From NCBI GenBank assembly GCA_905479685.1, contig CAJQNJ010000193.1, forward strand, positions 1-33,487: 33,487 bases of DNA, read 5' to 3'. The translations under genes and the position numbers were made by a program. Shown here piece after piece: positions 33,276-33,487 of this stretch. Below the pieces are notes generated by a model. That model did no database searches. It was not told where the DNA came from and saw nothing but the letters and a program-made list of their open reading frames with translations. The stretch comes from an uncultured Acidimicrobiales bacterium. Lineage in GTDB: Bacteria > Actinomycetota > Acidimicrobiia > Acidimicrobiales > SHLQ01. Numbering within the stretch: position 1 is the first letter of the stretch; every line of letters starts with the position of its first letter.

Positions 33276-33350
33276 GCCTCGTCTCACCGCCTCACCAGCT
33301 CCGATTGGGTACACCAGCCGTTCAATGAATGCGGTCATGCTGGTACCGTC

Positions 33351-33487
33351 ATGCAGCCCGAGTCAGATGCCGAGGTTCGTCCCGCGAGAATTACGCTTCG
33401 CTGGCTGATCCACTACTTGTATCGGCATTGGCATGACGACCGAGTCAGTGGCCTTGCAGCTGAGATCGGATTCTTTGCGCTGCTGAG
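33351..33487 (+). CDS. YihY/BrkB-family membrane protein (N-terminal fragment, runs off right edge)
   Basis: Read manually: MQPESDAEVRPARITLRWLIHYLYRHWHDDRVSGLAAEIGFFALL; resembles the YihY N-terminus (D...AAxxxFxALL). Confidence 0.6.
   Translation, partial: MQPESDAEVRPARITLRWLIHYLYRHWHDDRVSGLAAEIGFFALL

Noticed and set aside
1-33487. CRISPR array, tRNA/rRNA genes, transposases, phage genes
   Set aside because: None recognised on reading; the only tandem repeats are short and in-frame within coding sequence.

Overview
High-GC window, probably actinobacterial (Acidimicrobiia-like by feel; no search was run). It is densely coded and reads as a catabolic/osmolyte island for methylated amines. 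From left to right: a FAD oxidoreductase (runs off the left edge), an ALDH with a histone-H1-like tail and a DHDPS-family lyase; a LysR regulator, a non-pyrrolysine MttB-family methyltransferase and two SDRs; an LLM-class flavoprotein; EamA and MFS transporters; a second ALDH; a GTGA-coupled cassette of an unknown 576-aa protein, a renal-dipeptidase-fold protein missing several metal ligands and a ~196-aa unknown; an aquaporin; heterotetrameric sarcosine oxidase (soxBDAG); a LysR regulator; an MFS transporter; a membrane-anchored putative beta-propeller; a ProVWX-type glycine betaine ABC transporter whose permease is about twice the usual size and whose binding protein carries an acidic 11-residue repeat; TerC; a degenerate metallo-beta-lactamase-fold protein; an L,D-transpeptidase; a stand-alone degenerate helicase-C-like protein; and the start of a YihY/BrkB-like gene. 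The two edge CDSs are absent from the supplied ORF track and were read directly. The most interesting items are: (i) the dipeptidase-like/unknown cassette, (ii) the enlarged ProW plus repeat-tethered ProX, (iii) two interleaved long inverted repeats in the proW-proX gap, (iv) a recurrent TANNNT-like hexamer placed 6-7 nt before start codons without Shine-Dalgarno (predicted leaderless transcripts), and (v) the orphan RecA2-like protein. No CRISPR, tRNA, rRNA or mobile element was recognised.
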